64,000 nt of DNA from contig WACJ01000405.1 of the NCBI GenBank assembly GCA_008973525.1, forward strand, positions 1,798,001 through 1,862,000, read 5' to 3'. A program made the position numbers and the translations under genes. This document shows positions 1 through 10,914 of the stretch, one piece after another (positions within the stretch are counted from its first letter, which is position 1; every line of letters starts with the position of its first letter). The notes under the pieces were generated by a model. That model made no database searches, was not told where the DNA came from, and saw nothing but the letters and a program-made list of their open reading frames with translations. The DNA comes from Stenopsyche tienmushanensis (Eukaryota > Arthropoda > Insecta > Trichoptera > Stenopsychidae).

Positions 1-309
1 TTTCGCAATTGCACCGCTTGCATTTTGCAAAGATTGCATTTTGATTCAACTAGATCTCTATTTATGTACTATCTATTTGTCTAGATCTATATGATGAATA
101 GATTAATCCTGTTTGGCATCATCATTAGCTATGATCATTAAATCTTGTTTTCTCAAAAGTATTTCTCTTTCTATCATATACTGTTGTTTATCTTTAAATA
201 TTGATCTCAAGTAGTTTTTGACTTGCCGCGTAATTCAAAAGACATTTTCATCACTTAAAGTACACAATTTCACTTTTAGAAATATCAAAATCTGGGTACA
301 AGAGGTTGT

Positions 310-510
310 ATGCGAGATAAGTGCCTAGAATTCTCACACCAGAGCACAGCGTTTTTCACAAGAGAGAAGAGCTTTTCTGGATTCTATCAAGATGGGAAAT
401 GAGACTACACTCCGGAATCCAAAAGATCACCCAAAAAAAGTTGACGACTTCAATGACGACCCTTTCCCATTTTTGTGTTAGGAATGTTAGGAAAAACCAT
501 ATTTAATTAA
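310..510 (+). pseudogene. mariner-like transposase fragment (weak)
   Basis: A short piece reads PRILTPEH in one frame and YTPESKRSPKK in another. Both resemble the segment around the first catalytic Asp of mariner transposases. Frameshifts and a missing DETW motif show it is dead. Similarity is judged by eye only. Confidence 0.3.
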
Positions 511-692
511 TTTAGTAAAACATACCAGTTATTGCTATAAGTACATTTTATTCGGTGTGGTTACCTGAAAATTGGAAGGAAAAAAAAAATTAGCATCCAA
601 TTCAATACACTCAGAATCACATGACATTGCATTTTAAATTAGTAACACTTAATCTGGTGCACCCAATATGAGGGTAAATAAATTAGAGGTAC

Positions 693-1110
693 TGTAGAGT
701 GGTAGCGCTGTAAGAACCACATCTTCCATCTCTTTTCAGGAGCAATGTGTTATTTTAACAGCGCCATCTCTTGTGGCCCTGCGGAGACATTGCACCTGCA
801 TGCCGACCAAACGCATCTTGCGCGTGCACCCTTGCCGGTTAGGTAGTGACGCGCAGGAGGTGGGAGTCGGGAGCCTTGGCTGCGGGAAGTCGTCCTTCCT
901 GCAGCCAGATCTCTCGTGTGGAATAAATAATTATCTAAAGAATAGAGTTTTTCTTTTCGACGCTCGTCTAGTCCCATAAATTCGTCCAGCAACATCACAG
1001 CCCGATAGAAAAATGGACCCGCGTGTTAGCGTTGCCATTCCGACGAGCATGTGGGGGCGGGGAGCCCCCCGGGGTCTCTGCCCCCGAGAGCTCCCCAACT
1101 CAACGTTCAT
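693..1110 (-). mobile_element. LTR-1 family long terminal repeat, inverted copy
   Basis: This is the reverse complement of the LTR-1 repeat seen intact at 34912-35355. It keeps the run that includes GCGCCATCTCTTGTGGCCCT, the pair of CTGCGGGAAG/CTGCAG hairpin arms, and the GC-rich end with CCCCGGGG and CTCAACG. Short ORFs across it on both strands are chance readings of the GC-rich repeat. No matching target duplication is seen at its edges. Confidence 0.65.
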
Positions 1111-1680
1111 TTTTGGTAATGATCTCAACTACTGTGGAATAAACATCTTCGTTACAGATGGAATTCCAACTCCTAAGAATGACTCGGGCTTTGGGTTGTC
1201 GATGTCAAAAACGATATCTTTCGCCAAATTCGAAAACACCTTTTTTGCTTCTGATGGGATATTTATTATATATTTCACTTTGTGGTGCTAAAATTAGATA
1301 AGGCAATTATTTTGGAGTTTGATTAGATCAAACCAAAAAACTGATGGTAAAACGCCCAAGCTTAAATAACCGGAAAATGGTAATTCTTTACCATGAAGTA
1401 GAAGGTTCATCCATACCTTCTATTTCCTCCGGATTTGATTTCTTCTGACTATTCATATTTTTTGAAAACGCAATATAAGATGTGAAAATTATTAATTAAT
1501 GGAGATCATAGGTTTCCAACGTGATTTATATGGATCCCCATTGGAGACCGCTGAGGGGGTCAATAGTAAATTTGAAATAATTTAGGGGTGGTTAATTCAT
1601 AGCTTATATAAATTACTCATTTTCCAGATTTAAAACTTTAATTAATATGTTAATTTTAAATTGATGTTCTAAATTCTTAT
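1111..1680. other. AT-rich intergenic DNA, nothing recognised
   Basis: No ORF with protein-family character, no terminal repeats and no RNA gene signal were seen here. Confidence 0.5.
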
Positions 1681-1788
1681 GTTCACCACTTATTGTCCAT
1701 ACAAATCTATTTTTCTTTCAGGACCGCACAGCGTGATTGAAGCTTGTATATCAATAAATGAACCTTAACACTATTGATAGCACACAAT
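1681..1788 (-). repeat. Rep-A interspersed repeat, copy 1 (inverted)
   Basis: The reverse complement starts ATTGTGTGCTATCAATAGTG and runs through TTCATTTATTGATATACAAG. It matches copies at 20491, 24570, 46144 and 57390 over about 100 bp. The family has no recognised coding content. Confidence 0.6.
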
Positions 1789-3140
1789 TTGAGCCGATGT
1801 ATAATCAAAATATATTATGAATATTAGCTTTAAATTTGAATGTGCCTGTATTATACGAATTATCGATTTTGTTGCATTTAAAAGCACATAATTGCACTAT
1901 GAGTTATATCCAAGACGGTCTGCTTTACGAGCTGGTTGTCAGTAAACCGATTTGGCCTGTTTGCGTCTTCGTCATGTTTATGAATTTTAGAAGACTTTAA
2001 AGCAGTGTCCCCATTCCGGATGATGGACATCGGTCACAAATGATCTTCCTGACGTGCGGAGAAGAGACGACATTTTTATGCTAAGTGAGTCATTGTTGCT
2101 CGACCCAGGTTGCTATTGGTGAAATTCCTTTTGGAATTTGGTTTTATTAATACACTAAATTACCAGTCTAACAGCATTCGTCAAGGTCTATTAGCACTGA
2201 CAACTGACATAGACGAAATCTTTAGATCAAACGACAAACAGCATCGCTGTGGTCATGTTTTCTGTCAAATGGCGCAGATTCGATAATTTATACGACCTCC
2301 TATGGACCGGTTAAATGGTATGGTCTCCATTAGGGGTAACATGGTTATATTTGTTTTTTTTTTTTAAGATTTGTTTAAAAAATATAAGCACGATGATAAT
2401 TCGTGGATGGATTGAAAAAACCATGCATGAAAATAGTAGAGTTTAACGGTGTTTTCAGAATACACCTTCTGTAAGAACGTGACTTACATTCGAGGATGGC
2501 GTGAATTCTATGTTTATGCAGAACAAGGGACGAGAAATTCTTTAGAATTCACTACAATATAAACAAATTCCTGAGTTGAAAGTATTATGTGTACGGAATA
2601 CAATTTCGCTATTCTTTGCATTTATATGGGATTTACAATAGAATTTAATTCAAATTGCATCACATGAAGAATTTCTTTCAGAAGGACAGAACGAGGATGC
2701 TTAAATAACATACAGTAAATGCGAATGTACTGAAATTATTAGTGAAACAGCCCAATTGTATCCTCATCGCATAAGTAAATTTAAAAGACAAGGAATTTGG
2801 ATTCCCAATGAATTGTCGTTAATCGCATAACGACAACAAATAATGATCTGCATATAATTTTTATTTAAATATGAAATCAATATATTTTTGCAATGAATTT
2901 CAGCTTGTACTAAGAAATGGATTTTGTAAAATATTAGCAAGTGAAAACATCAATGAATTTCTTTAGGGTTAAATACCTGTTCTTATCCCTTTTCAAGCTA
3001 GTGCCAATAAACTAGTAAGCTAGAAACTCTTTTGTAATTAGAATAAGCTTCAGTTTGTAGTTTTAACTTTTAGCTTTTAAAAAATAAAAACCAAAAATCG
3101 AGCTATAGGAATTTTAAATGGATGCCTCCAGATCTAAGTA
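1789..3140. other. intergenic, AT-rich; short shared motif near 2268
   Basis: Nothing coding is seen. About 38 bp at 2268-2306 (TGGCGCAGATTCGATAA, then GACCTCCTAT) recurs at 10469-10506, so at least part of this stretch is an old interspersed repeat. Confidence 0.45.
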
Positions 3141-3670
3141 CAGTCAATCCTCTTATAGCGTCCGATTCTATAGAGCTTTTTCTTATAGCGTCTGCGGCAA
3201 ATTTTGCGTAAGCAATAGGCAAAATACTTAAGCTCAATGCATTGTCATTATGTTTAATTTCGAGTAATTTTGAGTTCATATTAGTATCAATGATAAATAA
3301 ACTAAATTATTAATTTTAATCGTGTTTTAATTGTTTCCCTGTCTTTCTGAAAATTCCTCCTTTTCGATGTTATCGAATCGATCCGAGATACAGAGTCGTC
3401 ATTTCTACGGTGATAAACTACGGATTTCCGTCGCGTGTGCTGCGAGTCCGTGTCGGGGCTGTGGAGCCCTGTCGACTTGAAGCGCGTTCGGCCCCCCGAC
3501 TACTCCGCGAATCGAAACGCCCCTCGTGGTGAGCTGCATGGAACAGCCGTGGTGAAGATTGCGGGTTCCGGGAGACGGCGAGGGGCCAAAACGCAACAGG
3601 TGCCTAACTTTCTATAGCGTTTTGCTACTTTAGCGTGGTCCCTGTCTTGACGCTATAAAAGGGTTGACTG
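3141..3670. mobile_element. pogo/Tigger-like non-autonomous DNA transposon (MITE)
   Basis: The left end CAGTCAATCCTCTTATAGCG and the right end ...CTATAAAAGGGTTGACTG form terminal inverted repeats. Each is flanked directly by TA, as expected for Tc1/mariner/pogo insertions. The CAGTC-ACCCT terminus with a TATAGCG follow-on is typical of Tigger-like elements. The 530-bp interior has no transposase. Its centre (3390-3620) is much more GC-rich than its surroundings, so the ORFs there are not genes. A second, shorter member is at 59628-59780. Confidence 0.7.
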
Positions 3671-3859
3671 TATTGATATTTTAAAAACTAAATTTACAAT
3701 TACAGGTTCATTCAATAGGAACGCTGGAAATTTGTTAGGTTATAGTGGCCATGATGGTAATATCTATTAAATTTATTGTGAATTATTTAGTACTATATGG
3801 CAAATGCATTTCAAGAAAGTCACTGTTTGGTGAGAATTTCGGTCATTCTGTATTTTTTC

Positions 3860-4290
3860 CAAAAAGAAATAACCGTCAACGGTGAGCACTACAAATCGAT
3901 GATAAGCGACTTATTGTAGTCTAAGCTGGATATCGATTACATGTGGTTCTCCAGACTTCTTCCTTTGGGACTATATTAAATCGCAAGCCTATGCTTATAA
4001 ACCGCAAACAATTGATGTCCTCTTTTTTTTCTCATGCACATTTGACGATCATCGATTTGGTCCATATCATGGCTTCATATAGGGAAAGCTTTAACACAAA
4101 TCTGCAGAGATTTCTCATCCTTATCTCCCTCGTAATGAGATTCTGTCCGCATAGAAAATGGCATTGTTTGGCTTCCGATCGAACACGAGCGCAGATAGGC
4201 GTCATTGTTCGAGCGCACAGCGTGAAGACAATGGCGAAGTGCAGTTGAAATTTCAACATTTCTGATGTTAATGGCTCCAACTGCACACTT
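3860..4290 (+). pseudogene. mariner/Tc1-superfamily transposase, C-terminal remnant
   Basis: Out-of-frame pieces read VTVNGEHYKSM, then FFLWDYIKSQAYAYKPQTID. These match the layout of the insect transposase group that carries a VTVNG block and a final FLWGYLKSxVY segment before its third catalytic residue. Several stops and frameshifts interrupt it. Related remnants occur at 32700-32900 and 62340-62530. Confidence 0.5.
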
Positions 4291-4827
4291 CAAACATTCC
4301 TACGTAATAAATAAACAGTTACATTGAGAGCTTTCAAGTGGCACACATTTGTGCCGAAGTGCACAAACGGTACAGATCACTGTACCGCGCCTAAAAGTAG
4401 ACCTCGACCACTCAAACGTCGTGGAGGCACTAATTATAGACCATAGAAAAACATGCACAATAGAAATAGCTCCCGTTTTTAGAGAGTGGAGAAAAAATCC
4501 ATTCCGACATATTCTTCAAGAATAGACGATTCGAAATAACACGCCTTTTGATGTCGGGTTTGTTTTCCGATTCCAATCCGACTTTCTTCTGCGTGGGCGT
4601 CGCAATCAATTCAATTTACACCATGGTTCTAAGTCTAAAAGGACTTGTCTCGTAGGTGGGCTATCTTTCTTCATTCCCTACTTGTCGTCCATACTTATCT
4701 CAATCGTCCGACTCGCATTATCAAAACGACATCTGACTTCGTTAAATAAAACAGAGAGATCAGGCCCAACACCAGGAAAACGCTCTCCTACGTTGTACAG
4801 TCATGGCTGAAACTCTATTTGTCTTCA
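4291..4827. other. intergenic, nothing recognised
   Basis: No coding, RNA or terminal-repeat signal was found. The ORF overlapping 4760-4942 on the minus strand is a chance reading of the adjoining Rep-B repeat. Confidence 0.45.
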
Positions 4828-4952
4828 AAATCGAGTTATTTATAAAGATTATATAAAATGAAGATCGAATATAAATTGAACCGGAACGAAACCGATAACC
4901 GGTAAAATCGTTATTTTTCCCGGAACGAAAACAATATATCATTCGATAAAAT
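4828..4952 (-). repeat. Rep-B repeat, inverted relative to 24084-24196
   Basis: The reverse complement matches 24084-24196 almost base for base, including the core CGTTCCGGGAAAAATAACG and the palindromic ACCGGTTATCGGT. The main difference is a roughly 12-bp indel. The 24-kb copy sits next to a Tc1-like transposase remnant, so this may be part of that element. Confidence 0.65.
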
Positions 4953-5927
4953 ATAATAAAAGTAATGTCCAGCTAAACGTGACTACAATTGAAGCTACGC
5001 AAGATCCAAAAAGGGCAGTAACTGTCTAATCTATGTATACATATAAACAGTACATATATGTTTTTCAAATTGTTATATTAACCTTTCCCTACCGATGATG
5101 TATTTACTACACTTCGACTCTAATAATGGGAATATCGATATTAAATATAATAGATACGGGATTCAAAATTCTTGTATTCCTCCGTAATACAATTACGATT
5201 CACATCAAAGTATTATAGTATATAAGTATTCATCTGCAGCGACGGAAATAAATAATTTGTCGGGAAATCGGGAGATAGCTGCGATTACTCATTACTCATC
5301 AACTGGTTAAGAGTTCCGCTCATATTGGGAGCTCGTATACTATCAGCTTGCACGTCATGGACGTAACTAAAGCAAAAATATGACTACGTTATTTTAGATT
5401 TGTAACACTTGATCTGATTAATATCTGAGTGCTCCCATAAAACGTATAAGCTCACGAGTTTCAATCAGCACACAAGTTCGTAAATTTTAATGGCACAACT
5501 CTTCCTTCGTGAACCATTCGTACGGTTGATCTAACGTCGAATGTACCGATCCCAATTGAAAAAGTTTATTAGCCTAACGACAGTAAAGTGGCCGTTGTAA
5601 AACCATAAAATGCACATTTCCCAATGGAGGTGTACCGAAAAAACGAGGAACAATAAAACGGAGCCGAAATTATGGGAGCGATAAAAATTATGGACGGTGT
5701 CATCGGTTAATCTCGGTGGAAAAAAAAATGGCGCCTCGGATGCCAGTCAAATTTAATGGAGCAATTTTGGCTCTATTATTTGGCAATAAAGCTTACTTGG
5801 AGAAACATAATTTGGACTTCTGAGGCGCTCGGGTGTGAAATTTCTTCTCGATGCTCGAGTTCAATTGCTCCGTTTTGAAACATTGATGTGTAGCTCTTAG
5901 CATGTGTTTACGTGCGCAACGCAATAG
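4953..5927. other. intergenic, nothing recognised
   Basis: Mixed AT-rich sequence with a slightly GC-richer patch near 5700-5860. No ORF of convincing character and no repeats were identified. Confidence 0.4.
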
Positions 5928-6190
5928 TACAGTTAGGTGATTTATTGCTTCAGGCCACGTGTAGCGCAGCTTCCCTTCGCTCGTGAGCGGAGCTCAAACG
6001 CAATATTGCGCGCTCATCCTTCCTCTCCTCGTCCCCGCGGCCCTCGCTACAGTTTATCAGACCAATATGCGCCAACACGGTGCAACCGTTAAACGTCTCG
6101 CAAAACAAATTCCGCACACAAACAATGGTTGAGCTAATTCAAAAACCTTCTTGGGTGCACATCCAATAGCTCATCAAAATATGACTGACT
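5928..6190 (-). mobile_element. Helitron-like repeat fragment (Rep-E copy 1)
   Basis: It shares blocks with 53888-54110 and 55090-55316: AGTACAGTTAGGTGATTTAT on the left, and ACAATGGTTGAGCTAATTCA followed by AAAAACCTTC on the right. It lacks the TCTATATATATAAAA end that the other copies keep. Assignment to Helitrons rests on those better copies. Confidence 0.4.
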
Positions 6191-6359
6191 GAATTTTCGA
6201 AAAAATCTCTTGCATATTTTTTGCGGATGGAAAAATTGATTGGTAAAAATATTTTTGACTTGACATTATTTATTACTCATCTGAAGACTACTTTTAGAGC
6301 AATTTGAAAATAGATTCCATAATCGAAATATTTTTTTAAAACTCTTTTACATTACTAAA

Positions 6360-6524
6360 ATGACTAAAATTGCTAATTCCAAAGCAAACATTCTACAAAT
6401 TCTTCAAGAAGACACAAAAAAAATTGAAGAAAAAATTTTAGATGTACAAAATGACATAATTTTAAAATCGAACGGACTGACTGAAAATATTTGGAATTTA
6501 GTTGAGCATAAAAAGCATATATAA
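6360..6524 (+). CDS. unrecognised 54-residue ORF, lysine/glutamate-rich
   Basis: The ATG at 6360 opens 54 codons to a TAA. The predicted peptide is charged, with a heptad-like stretch (ILQILQEDTKKIEEKILDVQ) that could form a helix or coiled coil. There is no signal peptide and no family match. It lies among transposon debris in very AT-rich DNA, so it could be a remnant of a transposon ORF or pure chance. Confidence 0.15.
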   Translation: MTKIANSKANILQILQEDTKKIEEKILDVQNDIILKSNGLTENIWNLVEHKKHI

Positions 6525-6623
6525 ATATATGTTTAAAATGTTTGCAAATATATTTTTTTAAATCCGGCCTGCGCCCGTTCCCCTTCTCCTAAATCTTAAG
6601 TGAGCCCATCACCACAATAAGGG

Positions 6624-7058
6624 TTAAAAAAGGAAGTCCTCGATGGGAACCTCTTTCAGAGCTGCCATCCATCCATTCCCAAAACATCCATGTAATAGGC
6701 AGCGTTGATGGTCTATCCTTGAGGTGCAAACTCTTTGTGGACCACACCGTTCCCAACCAAACCGTGTCAGCAGTTCTTGTGAAGCTCGCACGATGTGAGA
6801 CCTTGCGTTGTCATGCAAAAGGTTGACTCCCGGGTTAGCGTTTTTTTTTTTTTTTTGGGTATTGCAAAAAGCCTCTGCATTAATGATAGTCCCTTTAGGT
6901 ATAAAATCCACCAAAAGCACCACCTTTCCGGTCCCATAAAAATAGATATCATGACATTTAACACTCACTTGAACTTTTTGGTGGCTGGGAAAGATGAATG
7001 ACGCCACTGAAGTGATTGTATTTTGGATTCTGGAGTGTAGTGACATACTTGCGTCACG
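6624..7058 (-). pseudogene. mariner transposase, C-terminal fragment
   Basis: The minus-strand reading includes VVLLVDFIPKGTIINAEAFC, then LLHDNARSHIVRASQELLTR and FGWE. This is the classic mariner block around the second catalytic Asp. The N-terminal half is absent: the reading stops where the next mariner begins at 7061. A run of about 16 T bases (AAA-coded lysines) sits where an RxxxQNK segment is normally found. Frame is lost after FGWE. Clearly inactive. Confidence 0.75.
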
Positions 7059-7060
7059 TA

Positions 7061-7684
7061 CAGGATGTGTTCCAAAAGTCATGAAATATATATTTTTAAA
7101 AAATGTATTGACAATACCGGTACAAATTATTAATATTCTTCAAAGTACACTCCACAAGCATCTACACATTTTCCACCGATTCTCCCATGTCCCAAGGCGT
7201 CGATGGAAACCTCCTTCAAAGCTGTTGTGACGGCTGCTTGGTAGCGTCAATGCTGTCAAAACCCTGGGGAACACAAAAAAAATAGACCGGAGCTAGTTCG
7301 AGGCTGTAGGGTGATTGCGATAGCGTTGCCATATTTTCATCAATATTTCCAGCAGTAGGCAACGTTGATGATCTGTTTTTGAGTTACAAATTCTCTGTGG
7401 ACCACACCCTTGGTGTCGAAAAAGACAATTAACGTTGTTTTCTCATCTTGGCATGGTTTCGACCGCTTTTTTGTCGAATTTTGTGCAAAATTTGATCGCC
7501 CGATGTTATTCGGAAGGGTGCACTAAATCAGCCACCCTGATTCTACTGATGCTCGCAGCAGACTGAATTTTGATGCACTGTAAAGCTAAGTGTCCCTCCC
7601 GTCTGATCCAACCGGTCCGAATACGCTGTGACCAGTAGGAGTGCGGCAAAATAATATATTTCATGACTTTTGGGATGCACCTTG
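7061..7684 (-). mobile_element. mariner element with TIRs and TA target site, internally decayed
   Basis: The ends CAGGATGTGTTCCAAAAGTC and, reading in from the right, CAAGGTGCATCCCAAAAGTC are inverted repeats continuing to CATGAAATATAT. Both are flanked by TA. The minus-strand interior reads TLIVFFDTKGVVHREFVTQ, a block of the mariner group with an IVFFD-KG-VHREF signature. The N-terminal helix-turn-helix and the last catalytic Asp are missing, and stops are present. At 624 bp it is about half the usual 1.3 kb. A relative lies at 51224-51747. It abuts the mariner remnant at 6624-7058. Confidence 0.75.
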
Positions 7685-8094
7685 TATGTATAGATGCGTA
7701 CGATAATTGAGGCACATGTAAATGAATTTTACTTTCATTTCGGAAAGATCATGCAATAAGAGCGAACGTATATGAAAAAACGACGCACTCAAGGCTCATT
7801 ATTTTGAAATGACGTTGCATTACTTATTCAAATTATAATCGCCCGTATGAATGTCGGCTTGGACGGTCATTTTTCAAATTAAATTAGAGCGTTTCAGTGT
7901 TTTTCGACGATCATCAATCTCGCGGATGTGAAAACAACAGTGCGGCAGGTTCGTGCGGAAGCCATGGCCGGAAATTATTAGCGATGCGGCCAAAAAAAGA
8001 CAACGAAATTAAAAATAAGCGGCGGGCAAAATGGCGCCGGCGCTAACGGGACCGGTCTGACAGGTTCGCGACGAAAATATTTGAATGCCGTAAT
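7685..8094. other. intergenic, GC-richer near 7920-8090
   Basis: No gene found. The last 8 bases (GCCGTAAT) are the left target duplication of the hAT element that follows. Confidence 0.5.
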
Positions 8095-8190
8095 CAGTGG
8101 TGTAGTGGGGTGGGAGCGCGTGGGGTCGGCGCTCCCACACTTTTTTCTAGACGATTTTGCATAATATAATTGTACAAAATTTGTATGTTT

Positions 8191-8273
8191 TTAGGACCCA
8201 AAAATGTGTTCTCTTGAAAATATTGTTTATTTAAAACGTGCCATAAATTAAATAAAAGACATGATGGGATAAT
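8191..8273 (+). repeat. direct repeat inside the hAT element, copy 1
   Basis: About 83 bp starting TTAGGACCCAAAAATGTGTT recurs at 8405-8487 with a few substitutions, at a 214-bp period. Confidence 0.8.
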
Positions 8274-8404
8274 TTTTTGACGTTTTGGATTGGTCGTACC
8301 GTTGTTTATTGCGATTTTTTGTTTACTTTGGTCGATCGGCTGGGAAAGTTTAGATGCATCATCGTGGGGCTGTGATTGGTAGGCGAAATCTGCTTGCTCG
8401 TGCA

Positions 8405-8487
8405 TTAGGAACCAAAAATGTGTTCACTTGAAAATATTGTTTATGTAAAACGTGCCATAAATTAAATAAAGGACACGATGGGATAAA
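8405..8487 (+). repeat. direct repeat inside the hAT element, copy 2
   Basis: Second copy of the 8191-8273 unit (starts TTAGGAACCAAAAATGTGTT). Only the hAT left arm carries this duplication. Confidence 0.8.
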
Positions 8488-9006
8488 TTATTACCTTTTT
8501 CTTTCCGGCACTTGATACTAATGAAAAAATGAAGCTCGACCCTCAAGCAATTCTGTGACCACATGGTCTCATACATACTGCGAGTCTCTTTCTTCAAGTT
8601 TGAAGAATAACATACGAAAGCAATAAATCAGGCTCATTTTACAGAACGCACTGATTTCACATTTCGGTTTGGTCATATTATTTTGTTTACAAGATTTTAG
8701 TCTATTTCTGTCAATTAACATAAACGGACGCTATACCACTTTCTAATTTTTATACCTACATATATAATAATAAGAAAACTTAGCTTACTTTAATTTTCAT
8801 GTATTTTTTAGCAGGGACTATAATATTTTATTTTTCATTTTAATATAAAAATTTGTGTTGTGTTGTGTTGTGTTATATTGTATTGTGCAATAATCATAAG
8901 TTAAAATTAAAATAAAACAATTATATAAATCATATAAATTTTTCAGCGTTTTATAAATATACATACATATATAGTTATATATATAAAAGTGTTTTTACAG
9001 TTAAAA

Positions 9007-9510
9007 ATGGATGAAAAACGCAAACAAGAGACACTATTTCAATTTTTCACGAAAAAACTCAAAGTGGGTTCGGTGTCGGTTAATAATGTTAGTGATTGCA
9101 CAAGTGTATTAAATATCTATAATAATGAATGTGCTCAAATAGTATATTCGTCAAAATCAGAAAATGAATCGATAGAAGATAATACGGTATGTTCATCTTC
9201 CTGGCCTAGTGTTTGGACCACAGATATGTGGAAAGAAAAGAGAAAACAATATTCTTGGATCATAAGTAAGTCTGGAAAAATCGGTTGTAAATTATGTGTC
9301 AATGTGAAAAGTTTTTCGGTCTTAAAAACACAGGGATCAAGTATTTCGAAAGAATGGAGTTCAATTTCCGTATCATCAAACGGACATACTAGATCTAGCC
9401 AATTAAAATCTTTACGAAAGAAAATTATTTTGCACATAAAATCAATTTCACATACGAATGCTGAACAAATTTTACAAAGTTTTTACAGAATTAAATTTTT
9501 CAGCAAATAA
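9007..9510 (+). CDS. hAT transposase N-terminal fragment with BED/TTF-type zinc-binding region
   Basis: An intact ORF of about 167 codons from ATG 9007 (an in-frame ATG lies 18 bases upstream) to TAA. The start MDEKRKQETLFQFF resembles the N-terminus of transposable hAT proteins of the ZMYM/KIAA1586-like type. A central WPSVWTTDMW...YSWI...GCKLC segment, followed by KEW and a C-terminal LRKKI..H...SHTNAEQI, follows the BED/TTF zinc-binding layout with Cys and His ligands. The catalytic DDE region and the hAT dimerisation domain are absent, because the element has been deleted to 1.7 kb. The ORF has no internal stop, which suggests a recent deletion derivative. It might bind the element ends, but no host function can be claimed. 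Confidence 0.6.
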   Translation: MDEKRKQETLFQFFTKKLKVGSVSVNNVSDCTSVLNIYNNECAQIVYSSKSENESIEDNTVCSSSWPSVWTTDMWKEKRKQYSWIISKSGKIGCKLCVNVKSFSVLKTQGSSISKEWSSISVSSNGHTRSSQLKSLRKKIILHIKSISHTNAEQILQSFYRIKFFSK

Positions 9511-9806
9511 TAATTGAAATTAAAAAAATCACAAAAAAATGTATTATAAATAATATTACAAATATTTGTCATATTGTAATATTTTAAGGGTATTTATTAC
9601 AAACGTTTTTTGCACATGCAAATATGTTTTATTTTAATAAATATTGATTTTTACATAATTAACAAAAATGATTTTGTAACTATTTATTGGAAAAACGTTT
9701 TGTTGGAAACATGATGCGAAAATTGGATCACGGGGGAAGGGAGGGGTATTAAAATATTATAATTAATCAGCGCTCCCACACTTTTTTATTTAGCACTACA
9801 CCACTG

Positions 9807-10384
9807 GCCGTAATCCTGACAACCTGCATACATGCCACCTGATTAGCAACCGCCTTGCAATTTATATTTTGCATATTCTTTTTTATCATCGAGCGCCTCG
9901 CGTGGCGCCCGACATCATTTCAACTCCGCACCGGTCGCTATTTTTTGACGCGAATTTAAATATTTAAATTGAAGTGTTTTCATTTGTTTTTTGCTCGAAT
10001 GTCGATTCGGGCGTCGACGTGGCTACCGTGACTATGGCCGGTTTCGTGCGTTTTAGGTCCATTCGTTTAAAAATAGACTTTGACAGTTGAGATGAGAAAT
10101 AGATCCGCCTACTGTGTGTGATGTGGATAACAACACCATTTTGGCAACACTCGACTCTTCTCTTGCGTGCTTGTCTGTTTGTTGAACTTCATGAAGGCTG
10201 AGCACATGGCGAGGATGATTGTGATGTAAAGCACTGTTCTTCAATCTGCAGTCCATGAGTTATGATAGCACATTTGAAGCACATAGGAAAATAATCGTGC
10301 TATTATACAAACAGTTCATGAAACGCGTAAGGCGATGTAACGAATAATTTTACAGATATATAAAGGGAGACATTACACCTACGA
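9807..10384. other. intergenic, nothing recognised
   Basis: Begins with the right hAT target duplication (9807-9814). The remainder shows no coding or repeat signal apart from ordinary AT-rich sequence. Confidence 0.45.
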
Positions 10385-10450
10385 GATTACAAACAAGCCT
10401 GCGGGAAGAATACTTCTTCCCGCAGCCAAGGCTATCTATCTATCAGCTCT
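10385..10450 (-). repeat. LTR-1 micro-fragment with perfect hairpin
   Basis: GCGGGAAGAA, TAC, TTCTTCCCGC is a perfect 10-bp stem with a 3-nt loop, followed by GCAGCCAAGG. It corresponds to the hairpin region of LTR-1. Confidence 0.45.
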
Positions 10451-10914
10451 CTGTATAGTTTTTATCCAGTGGCGCAGATTCAATAAATTATATGACCTCC
10501 TATAGTTATATCTTTATCTATTTCACCTTTAAATCATCAAATATTTTTAATCTGTGGTCATAATAGCACAAAATAAATGTTTTTAATCAGTGATGTTCTT
10601 CAGTTAGGATATCTTTTCTGGGCATCTCTGTCGTGTAAATTAATTATTTTGGCGGCCCTATTCCGTGGCTCGCACGGTCTCCAGATCTGACACCACTGGA
10701 TTTGTTTTAACCGTCGACTATTTTTGCCGCACGTGGTAAATTGAGGATAGAATTATTTGGAAAGGGAAATCTAATAAAAACGAGTAGCGAAATTATCATT
10801 ATATATTAATCGCCTCAGTATTTGATTTTTTAAATCTAGAATATCAGGATGAACTTGGATTGAGACAATCGATTAGAAATATTAATATTTCTGATATCCC
10901 AAATTTGTTGGTAC

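Larger units (their letters stand above)
8095..9806 (+). mobile_element. hAT-superfamily DNA transposon, internally deleted
   Basis: The ends CAGTGGTGTAGTG and CACTACACCACTG are perfect 13-bp terminal inverted repeats. The flanking 8-mers at 8087-8094 and 9807-9814 are both GCCGTAAT, a perfect 8-bp target duplication that is diagnostic for hAT. Subterminal CGCTCCCACAC-type blocks also occur near both ends. At 1712 bp the element is too short for a full hAT transposase and keeps only an N-terminal ORF (9007-9510). Confidence 0.92.
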
